From NCBI GenBank assembly GCA_016182975.1, contig JACPFJ010000025.1:60697-124696 (forward strand): DNA of 64,000 nt. Direction: 5' to 3'. The notes under the pieces were generated by a model. The model ran no database searches. It saw nothing but the letters and a program-made list of their open reading frames with translations, and was not told the origin of the DNA. Both the position numbers and the translations under genes were made by a program. This document shows, one piece after another, positions 36,920-44,884 of this stretch (positions are counted from its first letter, which is position 1; the number at the start of each line of letters is the position of its first letter). Origin of the DNA: Deltaproteobacteria bacterium. Lineage in GTDB: Bacteria > Desulfobacterota > Desulfuromonadia > Geobacterales > Pseudopelobacteraceae.

Positions 36920-37206
36920 GGATTACCCGCACTTCTTCGGGCTCGCAGGGTTTTTCGTAGTTCGTCTGTAGTTTGGGTACGCCCGCTTTCAACGTCTGCA
37001 ATCCCCTTCTCAACAGAATCAAGAAAAGTTTTTCGGTAAACCAATTCATCGTAATCCGAAGCGGACAGCAGAACACCGGCTGGTTTGCTGTTTTGGGTAA
37101 TGACAAGTGGATGACCGGATGTCTGAAGTATTTTGAACCACTTGGAAATATTGGTTTTAAATTCTGCAATTGGGACAATGTCATTACTGATTGAAATAGC
37201 TCTCAT
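36916..37206 (-). CDS. Phd/YefM-family antitoxin
   Basis: The 96-residue protein has an N-terminal DNA-binding Phd/YefM domain (SNDIVPIAEFKTNISKW, LVITQNSKPAGVLLSASDYDEL). A charged, probably disordered tail (VESGRTQTTDELRKTLRARR) would wrap the toxin. A strong AAGGAGG precedes the start. The palindrome at 37237-37254 upstream fits autoregulation. Lower G+C than the neighbouring tmk-holB block suggests acquisition. Confidence 0.88.
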   Translation of the reverse strand: MRAISISNDIVPIAEFKTNISKWFKILQTSGHPLVITQNSKPAGVLLSASDYDELVYRKTFLDSVEKGIADVESGRTQTTDELRKTLRARRSAGNP

Positions 37207-37236
37207 TGTTTTACCTCCTTGATGCTAATCTCATTA

Positions 37237-37254
37237 TGGTCAAAATATAGACCA
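37237..37254. promoter_or_regulatory. Palindromic operator candidate upstream of the toxin-antitoxin operon
   Basis: TGGTCAAAATATAGACCA has perfect 5-bp arms (TGGTC/GACCA) around an A+T-rich centre. It sits ~30 bases upstream of the antitoxin start. A further GACCA (37262-37266) lies next to it. The position and symmetry suit binding by the antitoxin. Confidence 0.55.
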
Positions 37255-37284
37255 AAAAAAAGACCAATGCAAGTGCGCGGTAAA

Positions 37285-37343
37285 TTCCGGGGACATAGTG
37301 AAATTTAGGTGAATTCCGAAATAATCGCATTGTGTCCCCGGAA
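37285..37343. repeat. Long-armed palindrome (TTCCGGGGACA type)
   Basis: TTCCGGGGACATAGT (37285-37299) and ATTGTGTCCCCGGAA (37329-37343) are inverted copies with 13 of 15 matches, around a 29-base centre. It lies 50 bases after the end of glycerate kinase. It resembles REP-type intergenic repeats and differs in sequence from the other repeats of the window. Confidence 0.75.
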
Positions 37344-37392
37344 AAATCTTAAGGTCGGGCTTTGAACGCTTCACCGGCCTGGTCAGGGAGAG

Positions 37393-38538
37393 TCAGTGCT
37401 GGCACTGCCCGGCCAGCTTGATACATGCCGCTATATTGCGGGAGGTGTTCCGGACATTGGCCGCTGCCTGTGAAATGGCATATTCCAACGTTCCTATCTG
37501 GCTCAAGACGCTGAACACCGCATCAAAGCCATGCTGGTGAACCACGTTCGCGTCGGCCGAGACGCTTCCGGCTATCCCAATTACCGGCTTGTTGTAGAGT
37601 TTCGCCACCCGGGCGACTCCTGTGGGCGTTTTACCATGAAAGGTCTGGCTGTCGATGCGACCTTCGCCGGTGATCACCAGATCAGCATCGCGCACCGCTG
37701 CATCCAACCCGACCGCTTCCATGACGATATCGATACCGGGCCGCAACCGTGCATTCAAAAACGCAAACATGGCGGCTCCCATGCCCCCGGCAGCACCGGC
37801 TCCGGGCACAGCGTCAACTTCAATGCCGAAGTTGCTCCTGATCAGGTCGGCAAAACGGCTGAGATTCGCATCCAATTCCGCGACCATTTCCGGCGTAGCC
37901 CCCTTCTGGGGACCATATACCGCACTGGCGCCATTCGATCCTGTCAGGGGGTTGCTGACGTCGCACGCAACCTCGATTCGACATGTCTTCAATCGCGGGT
38001 CGATGCTGCGCACATCGATCCGGCCGAGTCGTGCCAGGGCAGCCCCGCCAAAGCCGATGTCACCTCCGGAGTTGTCCAACAGCTTGACTCCCAATGCCTG
38101 GAGCATCCCTGCGCCAGCATCGTTGGTGGCGCTGCCGCCGATACCGACGATGAGGTGGTCAACGCCGGCATCCAGGGCAGCTTTGATCAGTTCTCCCGTG
38201 CCGTAGCTGGTGGTCTTCAGAGGGTTGCGAAGGGGTGGTGCCACCAGGGTCAAACCGCTGGCGGCCGCCATTTCGATGATTGCGGTTTTCCCATCTCCCG
38301 TAAGGCCATAGCATGCGTCGGTCTTCATACCCAATGGATCGGTTACGTCGACTTCACAGAGTCTGCCGCCCGTGGCAGCAACCAGAGCGGCAACGGTGCC
38401 CTCTCCGCCGTCGGCCATCGGGAGCTTGAGATATTCGGCATCAGGAAAAATCTCCCGAAAACCGGCCTCGATCTCTGTTGCGACCTGAAGGGCTGTCAGG
38501 CTTTCTTTGTAGGAGTCGGGAGCAATCACTATTTTCAT
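37393..38538 (-). CDS. Glycerate kinase (GlxK/GarK type)
   Basis: The 381-residue enzyme begins MKIVIAPDSYKESLTALQVA. It contains LPMADGGEGTVAALV, GVDHLIVGIGGSATNDAGAGML and VITGEGRIDSQTFHGKTPTGVA, all marks of the type I glycerate kinase family that forms 2-phosphoglycerate from glycerate. Its neighbours are mobile-DNA remnants and a toxin-antitoxin pair, so no pathway can be read from context. It may belong to glyoxylate or serine-related metabolism. Confidence 0.94.
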   Translation of the reverse strand: MKIVIAPDSYKESLTALQVATEIEAGFREIFPDAEYLKLPMADGGEGTVAALVAATGGRLCEVDVTDPLGMKTDACYGLTGDGKTAIIEMAAASGLTLVAPPLRNPLKTTSYGTGELIKAALDAGVDHLIVGIGGSATNDAGAGMLQALGVKLLDNSGGDIGFGGAALARLGRIDVRSIDPRLKTCRIEVACDVSNPLTGSNGASAVYGPQKGATPEMVAELDANLSRFADLIRSNFGIEVDAVPGAGAAGGMGAAMFAFLNARLRPGIDIVMEAVGLDAAVRDADLVITGEGRIDSQTFHGKTPTGVARVAKLYNKPVIGIAGSVSADANVVHQHGFDAVFSVLSQIGTLEYAISQAAANVRNTSRNIAACIKLAGQCQH

Positions 38539-38551
38539 AGGGCAGGGCGGA

Positions 38552-38578
38552 GGGACGCTGGTATGTTATGTAAGTTAT
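38552..38578. repeat. Left inverted repeat flanking the RayT gene
   Basis: GGGACGCTGGTATGTTATGT plus AAGTTA (38552-38577) reappears inverted at 39595-39622 with one mismatch in the shared core. The RayT gene lies exactly between the two. Such flanking repeats are typical substrates of REP-associated transposases. Confidence 0.85.
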
Positions 38579-38586
38579 CCATCCGC

Positions 38587-39555
38587 TTATCTCCTTGCGT
38601 CCTCGGATTTCGCCGACTCAATAGCCAGCTTTACCGCAACGTGACTCCTGCTGGTCAGTTTTCCCAATAAAGATATCGTTGCCCCGGCTTCTTCATATGC
38701 TCTTCGGAAAAATTGTCTCCGGGCGTGGCTCACATTCCGACTGCGGCTTGTTCCGAGAATCTGCTCGCAGCGTATCCCGCTTTGCGCTGCCACCTCTTTC
38801 AAAACATCGTCGATTGTGGTGGTCGTCTTATCACCGTGAGTGTCATTCTCTCGCAGAACCGACTCAACAAACCCGCCGCTGCCGAGGATTCGTTCGTCCG
38901 ATGCCTGGCGATCCTCCGGACGTTGCGCAAGAAGCGCAGCAACCCCTCCCATGCTTCTGATCAGTCCTCCTCCTCTCAAGTCTTCCCGTCTGCCCTGGTC
39001 ATAGCCTGCCGCCATGAAATCTCTGTAGCCCGCAATCGCCGCTCGACGATGCTCGGAAAATCGCGACAAAACGGTCTCAACATCCTGCGGAGCAAGCTCC
39101 CGCTTACCCAAAATTACCGAATGGCCGGTATATGGATATCTTTCCAGTTCCTCCAGGTTCCGCACGATTCCGGCGCGAGCCGGATTTAAGTGGATGTAGC
39201 GAACCAGTTCCAGGAAGTACGATTCCTCCTCCACCACAAAGCTCTTGTAGCGGTTCTGAAATAGGTGGCCTTGCCGCTTGTGGCGTTTGTTGTATGTGAC
39301 GGCATGTCCTGTCATCAGCCGCCGCATGACCGCCGACAAACGGTCTTCGCGCGGTCGTAGCAACATATGGAAATGGTTGGACATGCATGCCCAGGCATAA
39401 AGACGGGGACCCCCAGGCCGACTGGCAACCTCCGCAAGCCGCTTGAGAAAACTCTCGCGGTCCGCTTCGTCAAGGAAGATGTCCCGTCCTTCAATACCAC
39501 GGGCCATCACATGGTGTATCAATCCGGGAATGTCTAATCGTGCCTGCCTTGGCAT
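38587..39555 (-). CDS. REP-associated tyrosine transposase (RayT, Y1/HUH type)
   Basis: The 322-residue protein opens MPRQARLDIPGLIHHVMARG, the standard RayT start. It has the HUH motif in CMSNHFHMLLRP and the LVRYIHLNPARAGIV block. Its ~130-residue C-terminal extension with a helix-turn-helix-like stretch (KEVAAQSGIRCEQILG) recalls DnaA-like DNA binding. RayT enzymes nick single-stranded REP hairpins. The gene is bounded on both sides by the same inverted repeat. ATG 39555 is chosen over 39567 because the family start matches. Confidence 0.9.
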   Translation of the reverse strand: MPRQARLDIPGLIHHVMARGIEGRDIFLDEADRESFLKRLAEVASRPGGPRLYAWACMSNHFHMLLRPREDRLSAVMRRLMTGHAVTYNKRHKRQGHLFQNRYKSFVVEEESYFLELVRYIHLNPARAGIVRNLEELERYPYTGHSVILGKRELAPQDVETVLSRFSEHRRAAIAGYRDFMAAGYDQGRREDLRGGGLIRSMGGVAALLAQRPEDRQASDERILGSGGFVESVLRENDTHGDKTTTTIDDVLKEVAAQSGIRCEQILGTSRSRNVSHARRQFFRRAYEEAGATISLLGKLTSRSHVAVKLAIESAKSEDARR

Positions 39556-39594
39556 TCCACACTCCATATCAAATCATTACTGATAGTTGCGCTG

Positions 39595-39622
39595 TTAACT
39601 TACATAACTTACCAGCGTCCCC
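39595..39622. repeat. Right inverted repeat flanking the RayT gene
   Basis: On the plus strand this reads TTAACTTACATAACTTACCA then GCGTCCC. It is the reverse complement of the repeat at 38552-38578 apart from one central base and the ends. It lies exactly where homology of the IS4-type transposase frame stops. Confidence 0.85.
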
Positions 39623-40167
39623 CTTGGGCTCCCCGCCTTGCCGGCAGAGAGAAAGAGCTTTTCCGGAATAGCCCGATTCAGGTCAAAACCGAGGTGAACC
39701 TTGGCCTTCTTGCTGCCATCCCGGTAATCGGCCCACTGCATGGAGGCTACGGAGTCAATCAGGGAACCATCTATTGCCACCAGATTGCCTAAATGAGGAT
39801 GCAATACTGGCAAAAGCTTTTTTGCCTTGGCCTGTAGCAGATGATACATCTCGCCGAGCTGTTCCAGCGCCCTGGTATTCATCGCTTCAAAGAAGGTGCT
39901 TCGACTGACGCCTTCTGGTGGTGCAATATGGGAACGAGCAAAATCGTCTTGCTCCATAACCTGTAATAGCTCGCGGCCAGATTCATACTCGTGAAGATGG
40001 AGATACACCAACGCTTTCAAGTGATGCTCAAAGGTAAAAGTCATGGGTCTGTTGCTCCTTGATGCCAGTGGGGTTACCAAAGATACCGTATCAAGGGCAG
40101 GTTTGAACAGACGCACGAACGAGAATGGTCCATTGAGCTTCGTAAAGGGGTTTAGCTGTCGCGGCAT
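39595..40167 (-). pseudogene. IS4-family transposase, 3'-truncated
   Basis: The 190-residue frame begins MPRQLNPFTKLNGPFSFVRL. It contains VSRSTFFEAMNTRALEQL and the first catalytic Asp region LVAIDGSLIDSV, then YRDGSKKAKVHLGFDLNRA. After PEKLFLSAGKA the similarity stops, and the last ~12 codons are read from the RayT-flanking repeat. About half of a normal IS4 transposase is missing, including the remaining DDE residues, and I find no trace of it in the window. A terminal sequence CTAACCGGACACTGCTG near 40300 may be the outer end of the original insertion sequence. Confidence 0.82.
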
Positions 40168-40336
40168 TCATAACTCCAATAACATCATGTAGTTATGAAA
40201 TTGCGGCGCCAGAATTTTTTCTCAAAAGTCAAGACAAAAACGCAGCAACCAGCTATTATTATTAATGTTTTAAAGAGCAATCCGGCTGAAGCAATTTTCT
40301 AACCGGACACTGCTGATTTGTACTGGGGAATAAGGA

Positions 40337-40558
40337 TTAATTTTCTTTGTTTTTCTCCATTAATTTTGCAAGTACCTCTGGGTATTTTGATTCTGTTTCT
40401 TCGATGGGACCTTCATGTCCCATAACGTAAAATACCTTTACCCTGTTATCAGTCGTTTGTGAATAAACATGAAGGAGCATCCATCCTTCGGATATTAACT
40501 CTTTAAACTCGGAATCGTCGGTATGCTGCACATGTTTGATAGATGTTAAATTGTCCAT
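40337..40558 (-). CDS. Small hypothetical protein, 73 aa
   Basis: The product starts MDNLTSIKHVQHTDDSEFKE, with WMLLHVYSQTTDNRVKVFYVMG as a probable beta-sheet core, and ends in a charged helix. There is no membrane segment and no recognisable family. GCGAGGAGG lies ~8 bases upstream of the ATG, supporting expression. It lies in low-G+C DNA beside transposase remnants. The gap 40168-40336 holds only the presumed end of the IS4 element. Confidence 0.65.
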   Translation of the reverse strand: MDNLTSIKHVQHTDDSEFKELISEGWMLLHVYSQTTDNRVKVFYVMGHEGPIEETESKYPEVLAKLMEKNKEN

Positions 40559-40648
40559 TTTACTTCCTCCTCGCGTGGGTAATAGTGCCCCTATGGAGCA
40601 CTCGGTTTTATTTTGGGTTACTTGCTTTTCCTTTTAATGATTTTGCTA

Positions 40649-41023
40649 TTACTTCAGCATAATCAATTCAATTAGTTTCAGGGTTCCGAATATTACAGCA
40701 ACTACTAGGATTATTTTTACAGCAGGGTTAATAATTTTAGGAAGAGCTGTGGTGATGTTTGGGGAATTATTAACAGTCTGTTTTTGTAATGATCCAAATC
40801 CGAACAAGATAGCACCAACGATTGTCACTATTCCAGCACCGATCAAATGATTACGCTTCTGGTCGGCAAGATCAAGGTTGTGAACCGACTGACTCGGAAC
40901 GTACACAGAATAGGGACCGGAACCGATTACTCTGCTGTCGGTTTCAATGGAAGTTTTCATGTTGAAGGCGTAAAAGCACCAGACAACACCAGTGATCATT
41001 AGACAGATTCCGAACTTCTTCAT
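40649..41023 (-). CDS. Small membrane protein, 124 aa, unknown
   Basis: Three hydrophobic segments are visible: FGICLMITGVVWCFYAF (residues ~4-20), LIGAGIVTIVGAILFGFGSL (~60-79) and IILVVAVIFGTLKLIELIML (~104-123). The loop between the first two (MKTSIETDSRVIGSG) is polar. AAGGAGAACCC precedes the ATG. I do not recognise the family. It is codirectional with the 73-aa gene 90 bases downstream. Confidence 0.65.
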   Translation of the reverse strand: MKKFGICLMITGVVWCFYAFNMKTSIETDSRVIGSGPYSVYVPSQSVHNLDLADQKRNHLIGAGIVTIVGAILFGFGSLQKQTVNNSPNITTALPKIINPAVKIILVVAVIFGTLKLIELIMLK

Positions 41024-41079
41024 ACTTTGGGTTCTCCTTTTGGTTGTTGGTATAACTCGTTATTGACGATACGACATTT

Positions 41080-41213
41080 GTCATCTACATCTATATGGAA
41101 CTATATACATGTATATGGCGTCATCTACATGTATATAGACACCTTCCATATACATATAGATAACTTTGTGTTTATATCCGGTTCACAGACCTATCTACAT
41201 GTATATGGTTTTC
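41080..41213. repeat. Cluster of ACATGTA-centred repeats
   Basis: Five related ~18-bp units built on CTACATGTATATGG or its inverse crowd into 130 bases, in mixed orientation. Examples are CTACATCTATATGG, ATACATGTATATGG, CTACATGTATATAG, CCATATACATATAG and CTACATGTATATGG. The core TACATGTA is itself palindromic. The rightmost unit encodes the ENHIHVDR tail of the pseudogene at 41172-41530, so the array may have arisen by copying the end of that gene. Confidence 0.8.
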
Positions 41214-41530
41214 CAAAGGCCCACCGACTATAGAGCCGTACTTCACAAACCAGAGCTGCTCCTCCGGTTTCCATCTGCCACCCGCCGCCTTGACCATTGT
41301 CCGCAAGCGCATGTCCGAAGCCGATATACGAAGAGGAACCATGTCTTCAGAAACATATCGCGACGGAGGTGGCGTCCAGTCGGGCGCTTCAACTATCAGT
41401 TCCACTGTTTTCAGTCGTTTTCCGGTCTTCCTGTCATAACGAAATCTGATGCACACCAAGGCGTCACCGTATTTTCCACCAGCCGTTTGGTCCCTTCTTG
41501 CCCTGGTTTGAGTGTCAGCCGTGTTTTCAT
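41172..41530 (-). pseudogene. Conserved hypothetical gene (MKTRLTLKPGQ family), frameshifted
   Basis: From ATG 41530 the sequence reads MKTRLTLKPGQEGTKRLVE and then falls out of frame at the T-run 41472-41475 (minus-strand AAAA). In the frame shifted by one base it continues KYGDALVCIRFRYDRKTGKRLKTVELIVEAPDW and on to KAAGGRWKPEEQLWFVKYG, ending at 41172. The combined product is a small (~118 residue) conserved protein that I know from Geobacter and other environmental genomes, of unknown function. One A appears to be missing. This is either a true pseudogene or a sequencing slip in a homopolymer. Confidence 0.75.
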
Positions 41531-41652
41531 GTGCAGTCTCCCGTAACGTATTATCACAAACATCGTTAGAATAAAAATGATTTATAAGAATCTTATATTG
41601 ACGGAATTACATGTTGACGGTATGGTTGACAAGTGACAACCTATAGTAACTT

Positions 41653-41832
41653 ATGTCATTCCTTGCCATGCCGGAATATTCCGCGCAACAGCTTGACAGG
41701 GCGATCGGAGAGCTCATCGGGGTAGTAGAAGGGTTGCGGGGGATGTCGGTCGATACGATGGCCGTTCGCCTTGACATCGACCGTTTGCTCAGGGCTTACG
41801 GGAGGAAGTTGATGGAACTCAATGCCGGGTAA
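41653..41832 (+). CDS. Small hypothetical protein, ~59 aa
   Basis: The frame from ATG 41653 (or 41668) to TAA 41832 gives MSFLAMPEYSAQQLDRAIGE, then a helical charged stretch with VDTMAVRLDIDRLLRAYGRK and the end LMELNAG. Codon use and G+C match the chromosomal core rather than the adjoining low-G+C DNA. No clear ribosome-binding site is visible, which lowers confidence. It is followed by a G+C-rich hairpin. The family is not recognised. Confidence 0.55.
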   Translation: MSFLAMPEYSAQQLDRAIGELIGVVEGLRGMSVDTMAVRLDIDRLLRAYGRKLMELNAG

Positions 41833-41865
41833 CTGTATGACAAAATTTAGATAGCCGGACAAGAA

Positions 41866-41893
41866 GGGGGCTGCCGAAAGCGGCCCCCTTCAC
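41866..41893. terminator. G+C-rich hairpin after the 59-aa gene
   Basis: AGGGGGC near 41867 pairs with GCCCCCT near 41885-41891 around a short loop. There is only a weak T-tract (CACTGTTT). It is a probable terminator separating the accessory island from rnc. Confidence 0.6.
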
Positions 41894-42010
41894 TGTTTGG
41901 GGCAACAAAAAGACTTCAAATGCATCTGTCGCACGGTTTACTCCCGATGACTTTCTGTTGCCAAATTCGGGTGGGGTGGCTATAGTCGTGACCTTCGGAG
42001 GGGAAAGGGC

Positions 42011-42715
42011 GTGGAGATCGATATCGAGAAGCTTGAAGAGCGTCTGGGGCACCGTTTCGCTGAGCGGGCCCTTGCCGTGCGTGCCCTGACGCACCCGTCG
42101 CTGGAGCACGAACGGGCCGGGGAGGGTGATTACCAGCGCCTGGAGTTTCTCGGGGATGCGGTGCTGGGGATGCTGCTCGCCGAGGCGCTCTACTCGCGTT
42201 TCCCCGAGGGGAGCGAGGGGGACCTCTCCCGTTTCAGGGCCCAACTGGCCGGCCAGGAGATGTTGGCCGGCGTTGCCAGGGGGGTTGGCCTGGGAGAGTT
42301 CATCCGGCTCGGGCGCGGTGAGGAACAGACCGCCGGACGCGACAAGGATTCCATCCTGTCCGACGTCATCGAGTCGTTGATCGCCGCGGTATACCTGGAC
42401 GGCGGGGTGGAGTCCGCGCGCAGGCTGGTGATGCGTCTGTTCGACGAACTCCTCGACACCCCCGAATCCGTTCTGAAGAGCAACGATGCCAAGAGCGCGC
42501 TTCAGGAGCTGCTCTCCGCCCGACACCTGCCGCCGCCCCACTACAGGCTGCTAGAGGAATCAGGCCCGCCCCATGCCCGTCTGTATCGCTTCCAGGTGCT
42601 CGTCGGCGACGAGGCGGCCGGTGAGGGAGAGGGGCGCTCCAAGAAGGCCGCCCAGCAGGCCGCGGCCGCCATGGCGCTTGCGCGCTTTTGCGATGAACCG
42701 GGACAGGGGGAATGA
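42011..42715 (+). CDS. rnc: Ribonuclease III
   Basis: The 234-residue double-strand-specific endoribonuclease matures rRNA and processes mRNA. The catalytic signature is QRLEFLGDAVLGMLLAEAL. A second metal-site region is DVIESLIAAVYLDGG, and the C-terminal dsRNA-binding domain contains KSALQELLSARHLPPPHYRL and GRSKKAAQQAAAAMAL. It starts at GTG 42011 with GGAGG 9 bases upstream. It overlaps the radical SAM gene by 4 bases. Confidence 0.96.
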   Translation: MEIDIEKLEERLGHRFAERALAVRALTHPSLEHERAGEGDYQRLEFLGDAVLGMLLAEALYSRFPEGSEGDLSRFRAQLAGQEMLAGVARGVGLGEFIRLGRGEEQTAGRDKDSILSDVIESLIAAVYLDGGVESARRLVMRLFDELLDTPESVLKSNDAKSALQELLSARHLPPPHYRLLEESGPPHARLYRFQVLVGDEAAGEGEGRSKKAAQQAAAAMALARFCDEPGQGE

Positions 42716-43770
42716 AAGCGGTCACGGTCCCTTTTTTCATCAGCCACCAGGGGTGCCCGCACACCTGCATATTCTGCGACCAGCGCACCGTTTCCGGCGC
42801 GCCCGGCAGCTTGCCGGGCAACGCCGAGATCGTGGCGAAGATCGCCGCCTGGCGGCTTTCAGCCGGCGGCACTCCCCTGGAGGCGGCCTTTTTCGGTGGA
42901 ACGTTCAGTGCGCTTCCCATCGAGGTCCGGGAACAGTTGCTTGCCCCGCTCCAGCCGCTGCTGGCGAGCGGTGAGATCACGTCGGTAAGGATATCCACCC
43001 GCCCGGACCACATCGACGCCGATACCGTCGAGTGGCTGGCCGAGCGGGGGGTCAGGACCATCGAGCTCGGCGTGCAGTCCATGGACGACGCAGTGCTCGA
43101 TTCCGCCGGGCGCGGTCACGACGCGGCATCATCCGAGGCGGCCATCCGCTGCGTCAAGGCCCATGGGCTTTCCGTCGGCGCCCAGCTCATGTCGGGGCTG
43201 CCAGGGGACACGCCAAGTAAGGCTCTCCGCTCACTGGAGCGGGTGATTGCGGCCGGGGCGGATTTTGTTAGAATATATCCGGTGGTTGTCCTGGCCGGAA
43301 CGGAATTGGCCAGGAGGTTCGCGGCCGGAGAATATTGTCCGCCGGGTATCGAGCAAGGGGTGAGGCTCTGCAAGGTGCTGCTGCATGCCGCCATGCAGGG
43401 GGGTGTCCCTGTGGTCCGCATCGGGCTTCAGGCCGACCGGGGGCTCAATGCCGACAGCGTGCTGGCCGGTTGCCTGCATCCCGCCTTCGGCCAGCTGGTG
43501 CGTTCGGAGTTGTATTTCGACATGCTCTGCCGGCTCACATCCGGCCGGGCTGGTGCTGCGCCGCTCTCGATCCGTTGCCACCCCTCGCGGATATCGGATT
43601 GTATCGGCCAGGGGAGGGTGAACCTGGAGCGGCTGCGGCAACAGGGGGTGTCCGCGTCGGTCCGGCCGGATGCCTCCCTGCTGCGGGAAGAGGTTGTTGT
43701 CGATTTGTTCGGGCGATGTATCAAAGGTAACGTGATAAGCGACCTTTATTTCAATATCAACGAGGTATGA
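42712..43770 (+). CDS. Radical SAM protein (Elp3/coproporphyrinogen-oxidase-like)
   Basis: The 352-residue protein has the 4Fe-4S site CPHTCIFC (CxxxCxxC) near residues 16-23, then AAFFGGTFSALP and RISTRPDHID. The core also has VRTIELGVQSMDDAVL and LMSGLPGDTP. The pattern matches the Elp3-like radical SAM group found next to rnc in Geobacter, but the substrate is unknown. It is translationally coupled to rnc through ATGA. Four bases separate its stop from the M42 peptidase start. Confidence 0.9.
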   Translation: MKAVTVPFFISHQGCPHTCIFCDQRTVSGAPGSLPGNAEIVAKIAAWRLSAGGTPLEAAFFGGTFSALPIEVREQLLAPLQPLLASGEITSVRISTRPDHIDADTVEWLAERGVRTIELGVQSMDDAVLDSAGRGHDAASSEAAIRCVKAHGLSVGAQLMSGLPGDTPSKALRSLERVIAAGADFVRIYPVVVLAGTELARRFAAGEYCPPGIEQGVRLCKVLLHAAMQGGVPVVRIGLQADRGLNADSVLAGCLHPAFGQLVRSELYFDMLCRLTSGRAGAAPLSIRCHPSRISDCIGQGRVNLERLRQQGVSASVRPDASLLREEVVVDLFGRCIKGNVISDLYFNINEV

Positions 43771-43774
43771 AGCC

Positions 43775-44848
43775 ATGCGCAAGGAATCGCTGAAATTTCT
43801 GGAGAAGCTCCTCGACGCGCCCAGCCCGTCGGGTTACGAACAACCTGCCCAACGTCTCTTCCGGGAGTACGTCGCCCCTTTTTGCGACGAGGTGAACAGC
43901 GACGTGATGGGCAACGTCTTCGCCCGCATCGCTGGCAAGGGGAAGGAGCTGCCGCGGGTCATGATCGTGGGGCACACCGACGAGATCGGCCTGCAGGTCA
44001 AGTACATCGACGACCGCGGTTTCCTCTACTTCGCCGCTGTTGGCGGCGTGGACGCCCATCTGACGCCGGGCAAGCGGGTCAATATCCATACATCGGGGGG
44101 GGCGCTTACCGGGGTGATCGGCAAGAAACCGATCCACCTGATGGACGCCAAGGACCGCGAGACGGTGGTCAAGCTGGAGTCGCAGTATATCGATATCGGC
44201 GCCAAGGACAAGAAGGAGGCCCAGAAGCTGGTCACGGTCGGGGACGCGGTCACCTTCGGGAGCGAGTTCATCCGCCTGCAGGGCGACCGGGTCGCCTCGC
44301 GCGGCTTCGACGACAAGGCCGGCTGCTTCGTGGTGGCCGAGGTGCTGCGCCTGGTGGCGGCCTCCGGCAAGAAACTGGGGATCGACCTCTTCGGCGTCTC
44401 CTCGGTGCAGGAGGAGATCGGCCTGCGCGGCGGCACCACCAGCAGCTACACCGTCAACCCGGACGTGGGGATCTGCGTCGAGGTGGATTTCGCCACCGAC
44501 CAGCCGGACGTCGAGAAGAAGCACAACGGCGAGGTGGGGCTCGGGAAGGGGCCGATCCTGACGCGCGGCGCCAACGTCAACCCTCGCCTGTTCGAGTTGC
44601 TTTCCAGCACGGCCGAGAAGGAGAAGATCGCCATCCAGCACACCGCCAATCCCCGCGCCACAGGCACCGACGCCAACGTCATGCAGATCTCCCGCAACGG
44701 CGTGGCCACGGCCCTGGTCAAGGTGCCGCTGCGTTACATGCATACGCCGGTGGAGACCGTTTCCCTGGGAGACCTGGAGAACGCCGCCAAGCTGATCGTG
44801 GCGACGCTCGGGAACATAAGGTCGAAGGACGAGTTTGTGCCGAGGTGA
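43775..44848 (+). CDS. M42 family metallopeptidase (glutamyl aminopeptidase/endoglucanase type)
   Basis: The 357-residue enzyme shows the di-metal ligands of family M42: GHTDEIGLQV, RGFDDKAGCFV, VQEEIGLRGG and CVEVDFATD. It also has the late TGTDANVMQISRNGVAT. M42 enzymes are large self-compartmentalising aminopeptidases in the cytoplasm. Older annotations call them endoglucanases. It is the third gene of the rnc operon by spacing. Confidence 0.93.
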   Translation: MRKESLKFLEKLLDAPSPSGYEQPAQRLFREYVAPFCDEVNSDVMGNVFARIAGKGKELPRVMIVGHTDEIGLQVKYIDDRGFLYFAAVGGVDAHLTPGKRVNIHTSGGALTGVIGKKPIHLMDAKDRETVVKLESQYIDIGAKDKKEAQKLVTVGDAVTFGSEFIRLQGDRVASRGFDDKAGCFVVAEVLRLVAASGKKLGIDLFGVSSVQEEIGLRGGTTSSYTVNPDVGICVEVDFATDQPDVEKKHNGEVGLGKGPILTRGANVNPRLFELLSSTAEKEKIAIQHTANPRATGTDANVMQISRNGVATALVKVPLRYMHTPVETVSLGDLENAAKLIVATLGNIRSKDEFVPR

Positions 44849-44884
44849 GGTTGGAGTGGGCCTGAATCTACAAAGGATGGCGGA

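Noticed and set aside
41080..41213. CRISPR array
   Set aside because: The units are short, in mixed orientation and without regular spacers, and no cas genes are present.
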